Position numbers and translations under genes: made by a program. Positions 32,674 to 32,674 of a stretch of DNA of 32,674 nt are shown here, piece by piece. Within the stretch, counting starts at the first letter, position 1, and each line of letters opens with the position of its first letter. The notes beneath the pieces are model-generated. The model was not told the DNA's origin. It worked only from the letters and a program-made list of their open reading frames with translations, and did no database searches. Origin of the DNA: an uncultured Paracoccaceae bacterium (GTDB taxonomy: Bacteria > Pseudomonadota > Alphaproteobacteria > Rhodobacterales > Rhodobacteraceae); assembly GCA_938049225.1 (NCBI GenBank), contig CALICM010000048.1, positions 1 through 32,674 of the forward strand. Direction: 5' to 3'.

Positions 32674-32674
32674 C

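Noticed and set aside
1-32674. CRISPR array, rRNA operon, prophage structural genes or biosynthetic cluster
   Set aside because: No regularly spaced repeats, no rRNA sequence, no capsid/tail or NRPS/PKS genes were seen in the window.

Overview
The window reads as chromosomal DNA of an alphaproteobacterium, most likely a member of the Rhodobacterales (Roseobacter group). The basis is gene order and protein style: rpmH-rnpA-yidD, ttcA, yidC-MOSC-engB, argB, alaC-hom-glpX-recJ and a class I phaC with alphaproteobacterial features. No 16S or other taxonomic marker is present, so the assignment is inference.

Left end (1-2630): insertion-sequence debris surrounds two ordinary genes. The window opens in the 3' end of an IS256-type transposase. 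A DJ-1/PfpI protein and a SnoaL-like protein follow, both on the minus strand. Next comes a mosaic in which an IS5-type N-terminal fragment (plus) abuts an IS630 catalytic-domain fragment (minus).

Core block 1 (2632-6285, minus): a TVP38/VTT membrane protein, a flavin disulfide oxidoreductase and an orphan membrane sensor histidine kinase are packed as a probable operon. From 6606 the plus strand carries a secreted protein with three internal repeats. Then come rpmH (clear promoter), rnpA and yidD, followed by a copper pair (small Cys/His protein and PCu(A)C chaperone). A DUF3833-like lipoprotein lies convergent to these, then ttcA, yidC, a MOSC protein and engB. A SPOR-like lipoprotein is convergent to engB, followed by argB and convergent rimO.

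Core block 2 (16838-21490): a second MOSC protein, then two exported solute-binding-type proteins (PstS-like with a C-terminal OmpA-like region; LysM plus SBP_bac_3-like) with no ABC transporter partners. A strong hairpin terminator, a 44-residue small ORF, an uncharacterised Rossmann-like protein and tRNA-Glu follow.

Core block 3 (21577-29305): recJ, glpX, hom and alaC form a minus-strand run serving recombination/repair, gluconeogenesis and amino-acid synthesis. A short lipoprotein precedes them. A divergent phaC makes polyhydroxyalkanoate storage polymer.

Right end (29306-32674): after an IS3-type orfA scrap and an intact tRNA-Thr(CGT), an integrated and decayed element begins. A large serine recombinase abuts the tRNA 3' end and carries two frameshifts. 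Beyond it are a 95-residue gene, a small basic protein, and the 3' part of a TraG/VirD4-type coupling protein cut by a fragment of an IS21-type istA. This looks like one end of a degraded conjugative or mobilisable element. I did not find a convincing complete novel system. The most unusual pieces are the redox/membrane/sensor trio at 2632-6285, the triple-repeat secreted protein, the orphan binding-protein pair and the tRNA-recombinase junction.
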